A DNA stretch of 64,000 nt. Origin: Phaeovulum molybdatiresistens (GTDB taxonomy: Bacteria; Pseudomonadota; Alphaproteobacteria; Rhodobacterales; Rhodobacteraceae). The position numbers were made by a program, and so were the translations under genes. This document shows, one piece after another, positions 1-8,431 of the stretch. The stretch covers positions 95,258 to 159,257 of the forward strand of contig NZ_JAMJFX010000005.1 of assembly GCF_023544865.1 (NCBI RefSeq). Direction: 5' to 3'. The notes beneath the pieces are model-generated. The model worked only from the letters and a program-made list of their open reading frames with translations. It had not been told where the DNA came from and made no database searches. Within the stretch, counting starts at the first letter, position 1; each line of letters begins with the position of its first letter.

Positions 1-260
1 TGATCCGCTTCGCAGGGATCATCATCAACGTGGAAGGCCACCACGCCGCTGGTGTAGCGCCATTTCCGAGTATTGCTGTCGATCAGGGCGCGGGTCAGGT
101 CGGGGTCGCCTGACAGCACCTCCGGCAACACATCTCGGCGAACGGTCTGACCCGCGATGCGATTTCGGTCTTCGGTATAAGCCGCGACCTCCTCGGCCAG
201 CAGGTAGTCCACCGCCGCGCCTCCGGAGCCGTCACCATGTGTGAAGAAGCGCACCATCAT
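1..260 (-). CDS. Relaxase / mobilization nuclease, N-terminal part (cut by window edge)
   Basis: Only the first 86 residues are visible; the gene runs off the left edge of the window. The protein begins MMVRFFTHGDGSGG and contains WRYTSGVVAFHVDDD, a pattern I recognise from N-termini of plasmid relaxases that nick oriT and lead the strand in conjugative mobilization. The start at 260 overlaps the mobC stop (ATGATG), so the two are translationally coupled; the second ATG at 257 is an alternative. The catalytic His-rich motif would lie outside the window. The assignment rests on the N-terminal pattern plus the MobC neighbour. Confidence 0.75.
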   Translation of the reverse strand, partial: MMVRFFTHGDGSGGAAVDYLLAEEVAAYTEDRNRIAGQTVRRDVLPEVLSGDPDLTRALIDSNTRKWRYTSGVVAFHVDDDPCEAD

Positions 261-613
261 CTTGAGTGCTCCGCGACAATCTCGGCAAGCTGCCGATCCA
301 TTGCCATCAGCAGCGTCCGCACCGCGATCAGGTCGATAGCGCGACCCGCCTTTCGGTCGGTGTTGATGGCACGGGCGATCTGGTTGAGATTGTTGCCCGC
401 ACGCCCAACCGCCGCCAGCAGAATGGGATCGACCTCTGGCGGTCGCGCCCGTCTCTGCATCGGCTCGCCGGACAATAGATGGCGGGCATAGTCGGACAGA
501 GATCGCTCTTGGGCGCGGGCTTTGCGCAGCCACGCAAAACGCTCCTCCTCGGTGCAGCGCACCCGCAAAACCAGATCACGCACCGGACGCTGTGTCGTCT
601 CTCGCTTACTCAT
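257..613 (-). CDS. mobC: MobC-like plasmid mobilization relaxosome protein
   Basis: A 118-residue basic protein. Its central part, with DYARHLLSG followed by LAAVGRAGNNLNQIARAIN, is the typical core of MobC relaxosome accessory proteins, which have a ribbon-helix-helix-like N-terminus and a conserved G(R/N)NLNQIA segment. MobC proteins bind near oriT and help the relaxase to open the strands. I chose the start at 613 (MSKRETTQ) because the reading frame upstream of it has no domain character, although it stays open to 778. The stop overlaps the relaxase start, as expected for a mob operon. Replacement of the start by an upstream codon is possible but unlikely. Confidence 0.8.
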   Translation of the reverse strand: MSKRETTQRPVRDLVLRVRCTEEERFAWLRKARAQERSLSDYARHLLSGEPMQRRARPPEVDPILLAAVGRAGNNLNQIARAINTDRKAGRAIDLIAVRTLLMAMDRQLAEIVAEHSR

Positions 614-678
614 TCCAGAAACCGATGGCGCTCTGCGCCGGGCTTGGGGTCGAGGGGAAAGGGCCTGTCCATTCCCTC

Positions 679-716
679 GCAAGGTGCAGGTGGCGTAGCC
701 ACATGCGTAACCTTGC
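679..716. other. Candidate origin of transfer (compound inverted repeat)
   Basis: The sequence shows nested inverted repeats: GCAAGGT at 679-685 with ACCTTGC at 710-716, GCA with TGC inside them, and GTGGC at 690-694 with GCCAC at 698-702 around a GTA loop. It lies between the mobC start and the repC stop, directly upstream of the mob genes, where oriT is usual. A nick site cannot be named from the sequence, so this is an inference from position and structure. Confidence 0.4.
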
Positions 717-746
717 TCTCTTTCTCTGAATGCAAACGAGGGTAGT

Positions 747-1835
747 TCATAGGTTGCCTCCTGACCGGAGCAACGCATGTGTTAGCTCTCCGACCAAGCC
801 GTCGAGAACGGCAATCTTTCTGGCCTCTTGTCGGGCCATCCCTGCGAAGGAAGCGGCTGCGTTCTTCCTGCCAAAAGGCCCATCTCGCTGCGAATTTCGA
901 TCTGCCACGATCAGGCAAAGCGCGGTCCTCGCCTCGCCAAGCTGTATGCATCTTTCTCTCCACAAACGGCTGGAGACGCCCAGTTCGTAGGCCCGATCAT
1001 GCGCCGCTCGCGTGACTGCCTGCCAGTCCGGCGGAGCACCACAGGCATACAGATCAATGTACTCACCCAGCTTTGCTCCAGCCAAAAGCCGGGCATGGGC
1101 CGGACTTGTGCTCAAGCGGCTTCCTTCCCTCGGCTTCTCGGCGATACGAGTTTTGTTTTTCTTTTCTTCATTCATATTGAGACGGACATTTTCGTCTGAC
1201 TCGACAGTCATCTCTGGCTGACCGCCAACTGCCGAAAAATCTGCAAGTACGGCTTCCAGCGCCTCGGCAACCTCCTGCATTTTTTTGATGTCGCTCAGCT
1301 CGTTGGGTCGACGGCGAGGCAGAATGCAGGTCGCTGCCTCATCGGCATCGGCGTTATCCAGATCACGTATCTGCCGAAAGAGGCCCTGAATATGCTCGCG
1401 CAACCGCTCGCGGTCTTCATCGGCCTGCATCTGACGGCTGACCAGCAGCCGAATGTACTCCGCCCTTTCGATAAGCGGGGCCAGGTTGATGCCCGCTGCA
1501 CGCTTGATCACACCATCAACGCGATCACCAGAGCGGCTTTTGCGTTCGGGGTAAGTGCGTTTGATCAGGCCTGCATCAACCAGTTCAGCCTCGATCCTCC
1601 CGATCTGGCGTTTCGACAATCGAAATGCCGCCGTAAGCCGTTCCAGTGAATACCAGATGGCGCAAATCCTGCCCTGCTGGAAATCGGACGGCTGGCAGTT
1701 ATCTATCGCGAATTCGAGATACTTGAGCGCCCCGCTCGACAGGCCAAGAGCGACCCTTGCCTGCAATAGCAATTGCTTCAGTCGGTAGGGTGTCATGTCA
1801 GCAGGTAAGCCGCCATGTATGAGGTGCTGGCTCAT
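747..1835 (-). CDS. RepC-like plasmid replication initiator
   Basis: A 362-residue protein. The N-terminal ~130 residues hold a winged-helix type segment (SLERLTAAFRLSKRQIGRIEAELVDAGLIKR) followed by INLAPLIERAEYIRLL, the layout seen in RepC replication initiators of alphaproteobacterial plasmids. The middle is charged and helical, and the C-terminal ~100 residues resemble the second RepC domain. The start at 1835 is chosen because a good AGGAGG lies just upstream (GGCAGGAGGTGCGGTCATG); the frame is open to 2015 without domain features. No repA/repB genes are next to it, so it may be a stand-alone initiator that allows the element to replicate after excision. Family assignment is by recognition of the pattern; exact subtype is not certain. 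Confidence 0.7.
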   Translation of the reverse strand: MSQHLIHGGLPADMTPYRLKQLLLQARVALGLSSGALKYLEFAIDNCQPSDFQQGRICAIWYSLERLTAAFRLSKRQIGRIEAELVDAGLIKRTYPERKSRSGDRVDGVIKRAAGINLAPLIERAEYIRLLVSRQMQADEDRERLREHIQGLFRQIRDLDNADADEAATCILPRRRPNELSDIKKMQEVAEALEAVLADFSAVGGQPEMTVESDENVRLNMNEEKKNKTRIAEKPREGSRLSTSPAHARLLAGAKLGEYIDLYACGAPPDWQAVTRAAHDRAYELGVSSRLWRERCIQLGEARTALCLIVADRNSQRDGPFGRKNAAASFAGMARQEARKIAVLDGLVGELTHALLRSGGNL

Positions 1836-2104
1836 GACCGCACCTCCTGCCCCGAGCTTGCGAGATTCTGGGGTTTCTGGTAGTAGGATGAGGCAATGAA
1901 CTTTTTTGTGTCGTCGGATAGGGCTGCAACCCTTCCGGCGACTTTCTTTTTCTGACGGAAACTTCGGCGCGAGAGATGACCAATTATCTGAACGCGGCCT
2001 TTTTCCGGAACGCAAACCTCTCGGGTATCAGGTTCTTCCTGCGTTCGATATATGTCCTGATACCAAAAATCCTCTAAGTTACTGTTATCGTTAAAGAATG
2101 TCAA
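1836..2104 (-). other. Leader between repC-like gene and attachment site, with possible promoter
   Basis: About 270 bases without a convincing gene. On the minus strand a perfect TTGACA (2099-2104) is followed after 17 bases by TAACTT (2076-2081), a weak -10, so repC may be transcribed from the very edge of the element. An open frame ends in an ATGA overlap with repC at 1832-1835, but its only possible starts are TTG codons at 2113 and 2104, so I do not call it a gene. A long leader like this could hold antisense-RNA control, as in other repC systems, but nothing decisive is seen. Confidence 0.35.
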
Positions 2105-2151
2105 GGATTGCAAATCCGTGAAGACCGGTTCGATTCCGGTACCCGCCTCCA
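2105..2151 (+). repeat. 3' fragment of tRNA-Cys(GCA): attachment-site copy (att)
   Basis: Shows the anticodon loop TTGCAAA (anticodon GCA), the 3' side of the anticodon stem, a full T-arm (ACCGG-TTCGATT-CCGGT), the 3' acceptor strand ACCCGCC and TCCA. The D-arm and the 5' acceptor strand are absent: the bases left of 2105 are unrelated. This is what a site-specific integrase leaves when it recombines into the 3' end of a tRNA gene. The intact tRNA-Cys should lie at the other end of the element, outside the window. Confidence 0.8.
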
Positions 2152-2295
2152 GAGCCCGACATGCGGCCCCAACCAGAACCGCGGCACCAAACCCGCTGCG
2201 ATTCGGCGCGACCGGGGCGCGAGCAACCCTTTCCTCTTGCGACCTGATCCCCTAAACAGGCGCGCAAACGACTTTCCGCCCGAGCGAGGTTTCCA

Positions 2296-3951
2296 ATGGC
2301 GTCCTATCAGTATGTCTATCACATGGATGGTGTTTCGAAGACCTATCCGGGCGGCAAGAAATGCTTTGAAAACATCCGCCTGAATTTCCTTCCGGGCGTC
2401 AAGATCGGCGTGGTCGGCGTCAACGGCGCGGGGAAATCGACCCTGCTGCGCATCATGGCCGGGATCGACAAGGATTTTTCGGGCGAGGCCTGGGCCGCCA
2501 AGGGCGCCAAGGTGGGCTATCTGCCGCAGGAACCGCAGCTGGACGAAAGCCTGGACGTGCGCGGCAACGTCATGCTGGGCGTGGCCGAAAAGCAGGCCAA
2601 GCTGAACCGCTACAACGAACTGGCGATGAACTATTCGGACGAAACCGCCGAAGAGATGGCCCAGCTGCAGGATGAAATCGACGCCGAGAACCTGTGGGAT
2701 CTGGACAGCCAGGTCGATGTCGCGATGGAGGCCCTGCGCTGCCCGCCCGATGACGCCAATGTCAGCACCCTGTCAGGCGGGGAACGCCGCCGCGTCGCGC
2801 TGTGCAAGCTGTTGCTGGAAGCGCCCGACATGCTGCTGCTGGACGAACCGACCAACCACCTGGATGCGGAAACCATCGCCTGGCTGCAAAAGCACCTGAT
2901 CGAATACAAGGGCACCATCCTGTGCGTGACCCACGACCGCTATTTCCTGGACGACATCACCAGCTGGATCCTGGAACTGGAACGCGGCCGCGGCATTCCG
3001 TATGAGGGCAACTATTCCAGCTGGCTGGAACAGAAAGCCAAGCGGATGGAACAGGAAGCCCGCGAGGACAAGGCCAAGCAGAAGGTTCTGGAAAAGGAAC
3101 TGGAATGGATCCGTGCCGGCGCCAAGGCGCGTCAGGCAAAATCCAAGGCCCGGATCTCGGCCTATGAAAAGATGGCCGACGAGGGCGTCAAGGAACGGGT
3201 GGGCAAGGCCCAGATCATCATCCCCAACGGCCCACGCCTGGGCGGCAAGGTGATCGAGGTCGAGAACCTGACCAAGCACATGGGCGACAAGCTCTTGATC
3301 GAGAACCTCAGCTTCTCGTTGCCGCCGGGCGGCATTCTGGGCGTGATCGGCCCGAACGGCGCGGGCAAATCGACCCTGCTGAAGATGATCACCGGCTACG
3401 AAACCCCCGATTCGGGCACCGTCACCGTCGGCGACACCGTGAAGCTGGCCTATGTCGACCAGTCGCGCGACGCGCTGGACCCCGACAAGAACGTCTGGGA
3501 AGAAATCTCGGGCGGGGCGGAACTGATCGAACTGGGCGACGCGCAGGTGAACAGCCGCAGCTATGTGGGTGCGTTCAACTTCAAGGGCGCGGACCAGCAG
3601 AAAAAGGTGGGCCTGCTGTCGGGCGGTGAACGCAACCGCGTGCACATGGCCAAGCTGCTGAAATCGGGCGGCAACGTTCTGCTGCTGGACGAACCGACCA
3701 ACGACCTGGACGTGGAAACCCTGCAGGCGCTGGAAGCGGCGATCGAGGATTTCGCGGGCTGCGCGGTCATCATCTCGCACGATCGCTTCTTCCTGGACCG
3801 TCTGTGCACGCATATCCTGGCATTCGAGGGCGAGGCGCATGTGGAATTCTTTGAGGGCAACTTCGAGGATTACGAACAGGACAAGATCCGTCGCCTTGGC
3901 CCCGATGCGGTGAACCCCAAGCGTGTGAAATACAAGAAGTTCTCGCGATAA
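2296..3951 (+). CDS. ettA: Energy-dependent translational throttle protein EttA (ABC-F ATPase)
   Basis: A 551-residue soluble ABC-F protein with two ATPase domains and no membrane segment. Domain 1 has Walker A GVNGAGKST at residues 41-49, signature LSGGE at 159-163 and Walker B LLLDE at 180-184. An EttA-type arm insertion (about 95-140) and the charged linker (about 240-310) follow, then domain 2 with Walker A GPNGAGKST at 352-360 and a second LSGGE near 440. EttA binds the ribosomal E-site and couples initiation of elongation to the ATP/ADP level. Length matches the family. It is a single-gene unit closed by a strong terminator; the start follows GAGGTTTCC. Confidence 0.93.
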   Translation: MASYQYVYHMDGVSKTYPGGKKCFENIRLNFLPGVKIGVVGVNGAGKSTLLRIMAGIDKDFSGEAWAAKGAKVGYLPQEPQLDESLDVRGNVMLGVAEKQAKLNRYNELAMNYSDETAEEMAQLQDEIDAENLWDLDSQVDVAMEALRCPPDDANVSTLSGGERRRVALCKLLLEAPDMLLLDEPTNHLDAETIAWLQKHLIEYKGTILCVTHDRYFLDDITSWILELERGRGIPYEGNYSSWLEQKAKRMEQEAREDKAKQKVLEKELEWIRAGAKARQAKSKARISAYEKMADEGVKERVGKAQIIIPNGPRLGGKVIEVENLTKHMGDKLLIENLSFSLPPGGILGVIGPNGAGKSTLLKMITGYETPDSGTVTVGDTVKLAYVDQSRDALDPDKNVWEEISGGAELIELGDAQVNSRSYVGAFNFKGADQQKKVGLLSGGERNRVHMAKLLKSGGNVLLLDEPTNDLDVETLQALEAAIEDFAGCAVIISHDRFFLDRLCTHILAFEGEAHVEFFEGNFEDYEQDKIRRLGPDAVNPKRVKYKKFSR

Positions 3952-3957
3952 GGAAAA

Positions 3958-3987
3958 GGGCGCGTGGGTCTGCCACGCGCCCTTTTT
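3958..3987 (+). terminator. Intrinsic terminator of ettA
   Basis: GGGCGCGTGG (3958-3967) pairs perfectly with CCACGCGCCC (3973-3982) around a 5-base loop and is followed by TTTTT. It starts 7 bases after the ettA stop. Confidence 0.9.
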
Positions 3988-4008
3988 CACGGCCCGATGC
4001 GGGAAGGA

Positions 4009-4179
4009 TCAGGTCAGGATCGTATCCATCCGCCGCGCACGGCTTGAGGCGAAAGTGACCACGTTGTGGCGGCTGGGTGCCCGATTGCGGGCGGTTTGCG
4101 CATGACCCACCGGGGTTGCAGCAAGGGTTGCAAGCGCGTTCATGCGACCGGCGCGGGCTTTTTCGATGAAATTGGTCAT
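4009..4179 (-). CDS. Small basic hypothetical protein (56 aa)
   Basis: An open frame of 56 residues beginning MTNFIEKARAGRMNALAT and ending RRMDTILT. It is rich in Arg and Ala, with no membrane segment or signal peptide and no motif I recognise. It begins with ATG preceded by AAGGACG at suitable distance and fills part of the 490-base gap between the ettA terminator and the acyl-CoA synthetase gene, overlapping no other gene. The regular alternation of basic and small residues in the first 25 positions could make an amphipathic helix. It could equally be a chance frame; conservation in relatives would decide. Confidence 0.4.
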   Translation of the reverse strand: MTNFIEKARAGRMNALATLAATPVGHAQTARNRAPSRHNVVTFASSRARRMDTILT

Positions 4180-4360
4180 TCTGTGCGTCCTTGGCTGACG
4201 AGGTTTCGTACTTTACCGCCACAATCGCTACCTGTTGCCAAAGATTGACCCCGGAAATGTCGGAAAAATGGCGCCGCTGCGCCAAATCCAAGCCATTTTG
4301 GCGGAGAAAGTTGGACAACCAAGGGTTGATTGTTGTCGCCGAAAATTCGCGCGTAGATGC

Positions 4361-4395
4361 GTAAACAATCGACGCCAAAAGGGTTCATTGTTTAC
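4361..4395. promoter_or_regulatory. Perfect 9-bp inverted repeat, possible operator
   Basis: GTAAACAAT at 4361-4369 is exactly mirrored by ATTGTTTAC at 4387-4395 with 17 bases between. It is A+T-rich against a G+C-rich background and lies upstream of the small 56-residue frame (minus strand). There is no T-run, so an operator is more likely than a terminator. The binding factor is unknown. Confidence 0.35.
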
Positions 4396-4424
4396 CAGAT
4401 CACGCCCTTCTATCGCACAGGTTG

Positions 4425-4455
4425 AAAAGAAACGGCCGCGCGGGTCGCGCGGCCG
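4425..4455 (-). terminator. Intrinsic terminator of the acyl-CoA synthetase gene
   Basis: Read leftwards, CGGCCGCGC pairs with GCGCGGCCG (4433-4441 and 4447-4455) around 5 bases and is followed by TTTCTTTTC. It lies 25 bases past the stop codon at 4480. Confidence 0.8.
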
Positions 4456-4479
4456 AATCATATCCGCAGGGTCACGCGG

Positions 4480-6369
4480 TCAGCGCGCCCAGTCCCAGGG
4501 CACGGTGAATTCGCCTAGTTTATGCGCCAACGCTGCCTCATCGACCGTGCCGCGCGCGGCCACCTGCGCCACAAGCCCGCGCTTGCGATCCTCGACCACG
4601 CCGATGACATGCGCGGCAAGGCCCGCCTCGGCCAGGGTTGCGTCCAGCACCCGCATGATCGCGCGCTTGCGCAGATCAGGCTTGAAGATCTTGCCCACCG
4701 CGGTCTTGGGCAATTCCGGCAGAACCTCGATATGCTTGGGGATCGCGGCGCGTTCGTGGATATGCTTGCGGGCATGGTCCATCAGCTCGGCCTCGGTCAC
4801 GCTGGCCCCGCCGACCAGTTCGACATAGCAGCATGGCAATTCCCCGGCAAAGCTGTCGGGTTGGCCGATCGCCCCTGCAAAGGCCACGGCGGGATGGGAC
4901 AGCATCGCTTCCTCGATCTCGGCGGGGTCGATGTTGTGGCCCCCGCGAATGATCAGGTCCTTGGCGCGGCCGGTGATCCACAGATAGCCATCCGGGTCGA
5001 TCCGACCCAGATCACCCGTGCGCAGGAACCGATCCTCGGCGAACAGGTCGTGGTTCTTGTCCACCTCGGTATAGGTGGACCCTTCAAAGACGCCGGGGTT
5101 GGCCACGCAGATCTCGCCCACCTCATCGACGCCGCATTCGATGAAATCGCCGTTGGTCCGTTTCAGGATGCGCACATGGGTATAGGGCAGCGGGATGCCG
5201 ACCGATCCCACCTTTTTCAGCCCATCCACCGGGTTCACCGACACCAGACAGGTCGCCTCGGTCAGGCCATAGCCTTCGGCGATTTCCACCCCGGTGGCGG
5301 CCTTGAAGCGGTTGTAAAGTTCGATCGGCAGGGGCGCCGATCCCGAAATCGCCGTCCGCAGGCTGGAGATGTCGGCATTCACCGGGCGCTGCATCAGCGC
5401 GGCGATAGCTGTGGGCACGGAAATCAGGAAGGTGACCTTCCAGCGTTCGACCAGCTTCCAGAAGTTGTCGAAGACACCATCCCCGCGATAGCCCGCCGGC
5501 GTCGGGAACACCACATGCGCGCCCGAGGCGATGGCCGACATCAGGATCGGATAGGCCGCAAAGACGTGAAACAGCGGCAGCGGGCAGATCAGCACGTCGT
5601 CCCTGGTGAACAACAGTGTGCCGCCCAGCCAGCCGTTATAGATCATGCCGGAATATTTGTGCTGCGCGACCTTGGGCATGCCGGTGGTGCCGCCGGTGTG
5701 AAAGAAGGCCGCAACCCGATCCACGGCGGGGTCGTCAAAGGCCAGCCGCTCGGCGGGCATCCGTGCCGCCTCGGCGTTGAAATCGAATACATCGGCCTTG
5801 TGCTCCACCGGGTTCTTCGGGCGGACCAGCGGCACGATCCAGCTTTTGGGCGGGGTCAGATAGCGGTTCAGGTCGACCTCTAGAACGGTCTTGACGTTGG
5901 GCGCGAATTTCACCGCCTCGGCAGCCTTTTGCGCCACATCGGTCTTGGGGAAGGCGCGCAGTGTCACCAGCACCTTGGCGTTGGTTTCCCGCAGGATCGC
6001 GCTGATCTGTTCGGCCTCCAGCAGCGGATTGATCGGATTGACAATCCCTGCCGTCGCCCCAGCCAGCAACACGACCGCGGTTTCAAGGCAATTGGGCAGC
6101 AGATAGGCGACCGTGTCGCCCGGCCCCACGCCCAGCTTGCGCAGCAGGTTCGCGGCCTGCGTCACCCGGCCATGCAGGGCCTGCCAGGTCAGGGTTTCGG
6201 CCTTGTCGGTCGGCCCGGACAGTATCTGGAACGACAGTGCGGGACGATTGCCATGGGCGTCCTTGGCGCGGGTCAGGAACTGATAGATCGTCGCGGGGCG
6301 CTCGCGCGCCTCCCACGGCATTTCGCGTTCAACGGCGTCACGGTCTGCGATGGATGCAAAAGTCGGCAT
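4480..6369 (-). CDS. Acyl-CoA synthetase (AMP-forming, ANL superfamily)
   Basis: A 629-residue enzyme that activates a carboxylic acid, probably a fatty acid, to its CoA thioester through an acyl-adenylate. The phosphate-binding loop is TGGTTGMPK (about residues 225-233), the adenylation motif YGLTE is at 367-371, and the C-terminal hinge TGDLGRIDPDGYLWITGR is followed by the PKTAVGKIFK lysine region. The start at 6369 (MPTFASIADRD) is preceded by GGGGAGGGCCCG; the frame stays open for 30 codons further up. It stands alone between two terminators. Substrate range cannot be read from the sequence; length and the N-terminal extension fit medium/long-chain acyl-CoA ligases of this order. Confidence 0.85.
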   Translation of the reverse strand: MPTFASIADRDAVEREMPWEARERPATIYQFLTRAKDAHGNRPALSFQILSGPTDKAETLTWQALHGRVTQAANLLRKLGVGPGDTVAYLLPNCLETAVVLLAGATAGIVNPINPLLEAEQISAILRETNAKVLVTLRAFPKTDVAQKAAEAVKFAPNVKTVLEVDLNRYLTPPKSWIVPLVRPKNPVEHKADVFDFNAEAARMPAERLAFDDPAVDRVAAFFHTGGTTGMPKVAQHKYSGMIYNGWLGGTLLFTRDDVLICPLPLFHVFAAYPILMSAIASGAHVVFPTPAGYRGDGVFDNFWKLVERWKVTFLISVPTAIAALMQRPVNADISSLRTAISGSAPLPIELYNRFKAATGVEIAEGYGLTEATCLVSVNPVDGLKKVGSVGIPLPYTHVRILKRTNGDFIECGVDEVGEICVANPGVFEGSTYTEVDKNHDLFAEDRFLRTGDLGRIDPDGYLWITGRAKDLIIRGGHNIDPAEIEEAMLSHPAVAFAGAIGQPDSFAGELPCCYVELVGGASVTEAELMDHARKHIHERAAIPKHIEVLPELPKTAVGKIFKPDLRKRAIMRVLDATLAEAGLAAHVIGVVEDRKRGLVAQVAARGTVDEAALAHKLGEFTVPWDWAR

Positions 6370-6491
6370 CGGGCCCTCCCCTGTCGCCCGTTCCTCTGCG
6401 GGCTTCTTGATCAGCATGGGACGAAACCCGCCGTTCGGGCAAGGGACAGTGCGGCGCAAAACGTCACGTCACGTTGGTTTCTGACGCAAGG

Positions 6492-6543
6492 GAAAAGCCC
6501 GGGCGCGCCATTGCGAAACGCGCGCGCCACGGGCCGCGGGCTT
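6492..6543 (-). terminator. Terminator of the MsbA-like exporter gene
   Basis: Read leftwards the outer arms AGCCCG and CGGGCT enclose a second pairing (GGCGCGC with GCGCGCC) and are followed by TTTTCCC. It overlaps the stop region of the gene ending at 6542. Confidence 0.6.
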
Positions 6544-8329
6544 AGCCGGCCGCGCCGTGGGTGAATTGCAGCCGCGCCAGCCGGGCGTAAAGGCCACCTT
6601 CGGCGACCAGCGCATCATGGGTGCCCTGCGCGACGATACGCCCTTCGTCAAAGACGACGATGCGGTCGGCCTTCTTCACCGTGGCCAGCCGGTGCGCCAC
6701 GATCACCGTGGTGCGCCCCACCGCCAGCCGTTCGACCGCGGCCTGAACCTCGCGTTCGGATTCGGCATCCAGCGCGCTTGTCGCCTCATCCAGCAGCAGG
6801 ATCGGCGCGTCGCGCAGAATCGCGCGGGCAATGGCGATGCGTTGTTTCTGCCCGCCCGACAACATGACCCCGCGTTCCCCGACATAGGTGTCATAGCCCT
6901 GCGGCAGGGCGGTCAGGAAATCATGCGCATGGGCGGCGCGGGCGGCCTCTTCAACCTCACGGTCGCTGGCGTCGGGGCGCCCGAAGCGGATGTTTTCGCG
7001 CGCCGAGGCGGCAAAGATCACCGGGTCCTGCGGCACCAGCGCGATGGCGCGGCGGAAATCGGCGCGCGCCATGTCACGCAGATCATGGCCATCGATGGTG
7101 ACGCGGCCCGTCTCGGGGTCCCAGAAGCGCTGGATCAGCTGGATCACCGTGGTCTTGCCCGCCCCCGAGGGGCCGACCAGCGCCACCGTCTCGCCCGGCG
7201 CGATCGACAGGCTGACGTGGTCCAGCGCCGAAACATCGGGGCGCGACGGATAGTGGAAGGTCACATCCTCAAAGCCGATGGCGCCCTTGGCAGGCATCGG
7301 CAGGGGCAGCGGATGGGCCGGGTCGCGCACCGTATCCTCGGCCCCCAACAGTTCAACCAGACGCTCGGTCGCCCCCGCGGCGCGCTGCAGCTCACCCCAG
7401 ATTTCCGACAGGGCGCCGACCGATCCGGCGACCATGACCGCGTAGATCACGAACTGAACCAGCTCACCCACGCTCATATGGCCCAGCCGCACGTCGCGCG
7501 CGCCGACCCACAGCACGCCGACCACCCCGGCAAAGACCAGGAAGATCACGATCACCGTCATCACCGCCCGCGTCGTGATGCGTTTTTTCGCCGCGACAAA
7601 GGATTTCTCGGTCACATCGCCAAAGGCGTGCCGCGTCTCGGCCTCATGGGTAAAGGCCTGCACGGTCTGCGCCGACAACAGCGCCTCTGATGCCGAGCCC
7701 GAAGAACTGGCGATCCAGTCCTGGTTTTCACGCGAAAGCGCCCGCAACCGGCGCCCCAGAACGACGATCGGCACCACAACGGCAGGCACCACCAGCAGCA
7801 CAAGCCCCGTCAGCTTGGCCGATGTGGCCAGAAGCATCACCATGCCCCCGATCAGGATCAGCAGGTTGCGCAACGCCACCGACACGGATGACCCGATCAC
7901 CGACAGGATCAGCGTGGTATCGGTGGTGATCCGGCTGATGATCTCACCGGTCAGGATGCGTTCAAAGAACGCGGGGCTCATGCCCAGGACGCGGTCAAAG
8001 ACGGCCTTGCGGATATCGGCCACGACCCGTTCGCCCAGCCGCGTGACCAGGTAATAGCGCAGGCCCGTGCCCAGCGCCAAAAGCCCCGCGATGATCAGCG
8101 CCGCCAGGAAATACTGATCCAGCAGCTCGGCCCCCTGACCAAAGCCATCGACCACCCGGCGCACCGCCAGCGGCAGGATCAGGCTGATCGAGGCTGTCAG
8201 AACCAGCGCCCCCATCGCCGCCAGCGCGATGCCCCGATAGGGCAGGATGAACGGGCCCAGCCCCTTCAGCGCACCGATGCGTTTGGTTGTCGGGCGGTCC
8301 GCGACCGCGCTGTCTGCCCTGCGTGCCAT
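6542..8329 (-). CDS. ABC exporter, fused membrane and ATPase domains (MsbA-like)
   Basis: A 595-residue half-transporter. The N-terminal ~330 residues contain six hydrophobic segments (starting near 35, 75, 150, 172, 258 and 290), an ABC type-1 exporter fold. The ATPase half has Walker A GPSGAGKTT at 386-394, the signature LSGGQKQR near 490 and Walker B LLLDEATSALD. Such proteins form homo- or heterodimers and move lipids or amphiphiles out of the inner leaflet. No partner half-transporter is nearby, so a homodimer is likely. The gene lies 102 bases downstream of tRNA-Leu on the same strand. The substrate is not predictable; assignment as lipid-A flippase would be a guess. Confidence 0.85.
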   Translation of the reverse strand: MARRADSAVADRPTTKRIGALKGLGPFILPYRGIALAAMGALVLTASISLILPLAVRRVVDGFGQGAELLDQYFLAALIIAGLLALGTGLRYYLVTRLGERVVADIRKAVFDRVLGMSPAFFERILTGEIISRITTDTTLILSVIGSSVSVALRNLLILIGGMVMLLATSAKLTGLVLLVVPAVVVPIVVLGRRLRALSRENQDWIASSSGSASEALLSAQTVQAFTHEAETRHAFGDVTEKSFVAAKKRITTRAVMTVIVIFLVFAGVVGVLWVGARDVRLGHMSVGELVQFVIYAVMVAGSVGALSEIWGELQRAAGATERLVELLGAEDTVRDPAHPLPLPMPAKGAIGFEDVTFHYPSRPDVSALDHVSLSIAPGETVALVGPSGAGKTTVIQLIQRFWDPETGRVTIDGHDLRDMARADFRRAIALVPQDPVIFAASARENIRFGRPDASDREVEEAARAAHAHDFLTALPQGYDTYVGERGVMLSGGQKQRIAIARAILRDAPILLLDEATSALDAESEREVQAAVERLAVGRTTVIVAHRLATVKKADRIVVFDEGRIVAQGTHDALVAEGGLYARLARLQFTHGAAG

Positions 8330-8431
8330 GTCTTCCCCTTACGGTCCGGTCCGGGCAAGGGTTTATTGGCTGGGACGCTGAGGGGCAAGCATCCTGTGGG
8401 ACAAAGCCCGCGCCACGCGATGCGGCGCGCT

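Noticed and set aside
1832..2113. Open frame of 93 codons ending in ATGA overlap with the repC-like gene
   Set aside because: Its only starts are TTG codons within the tRNA fragment, and there is no ribosome-binding site or recognisable motif. Kept as leader and reported as a finding.
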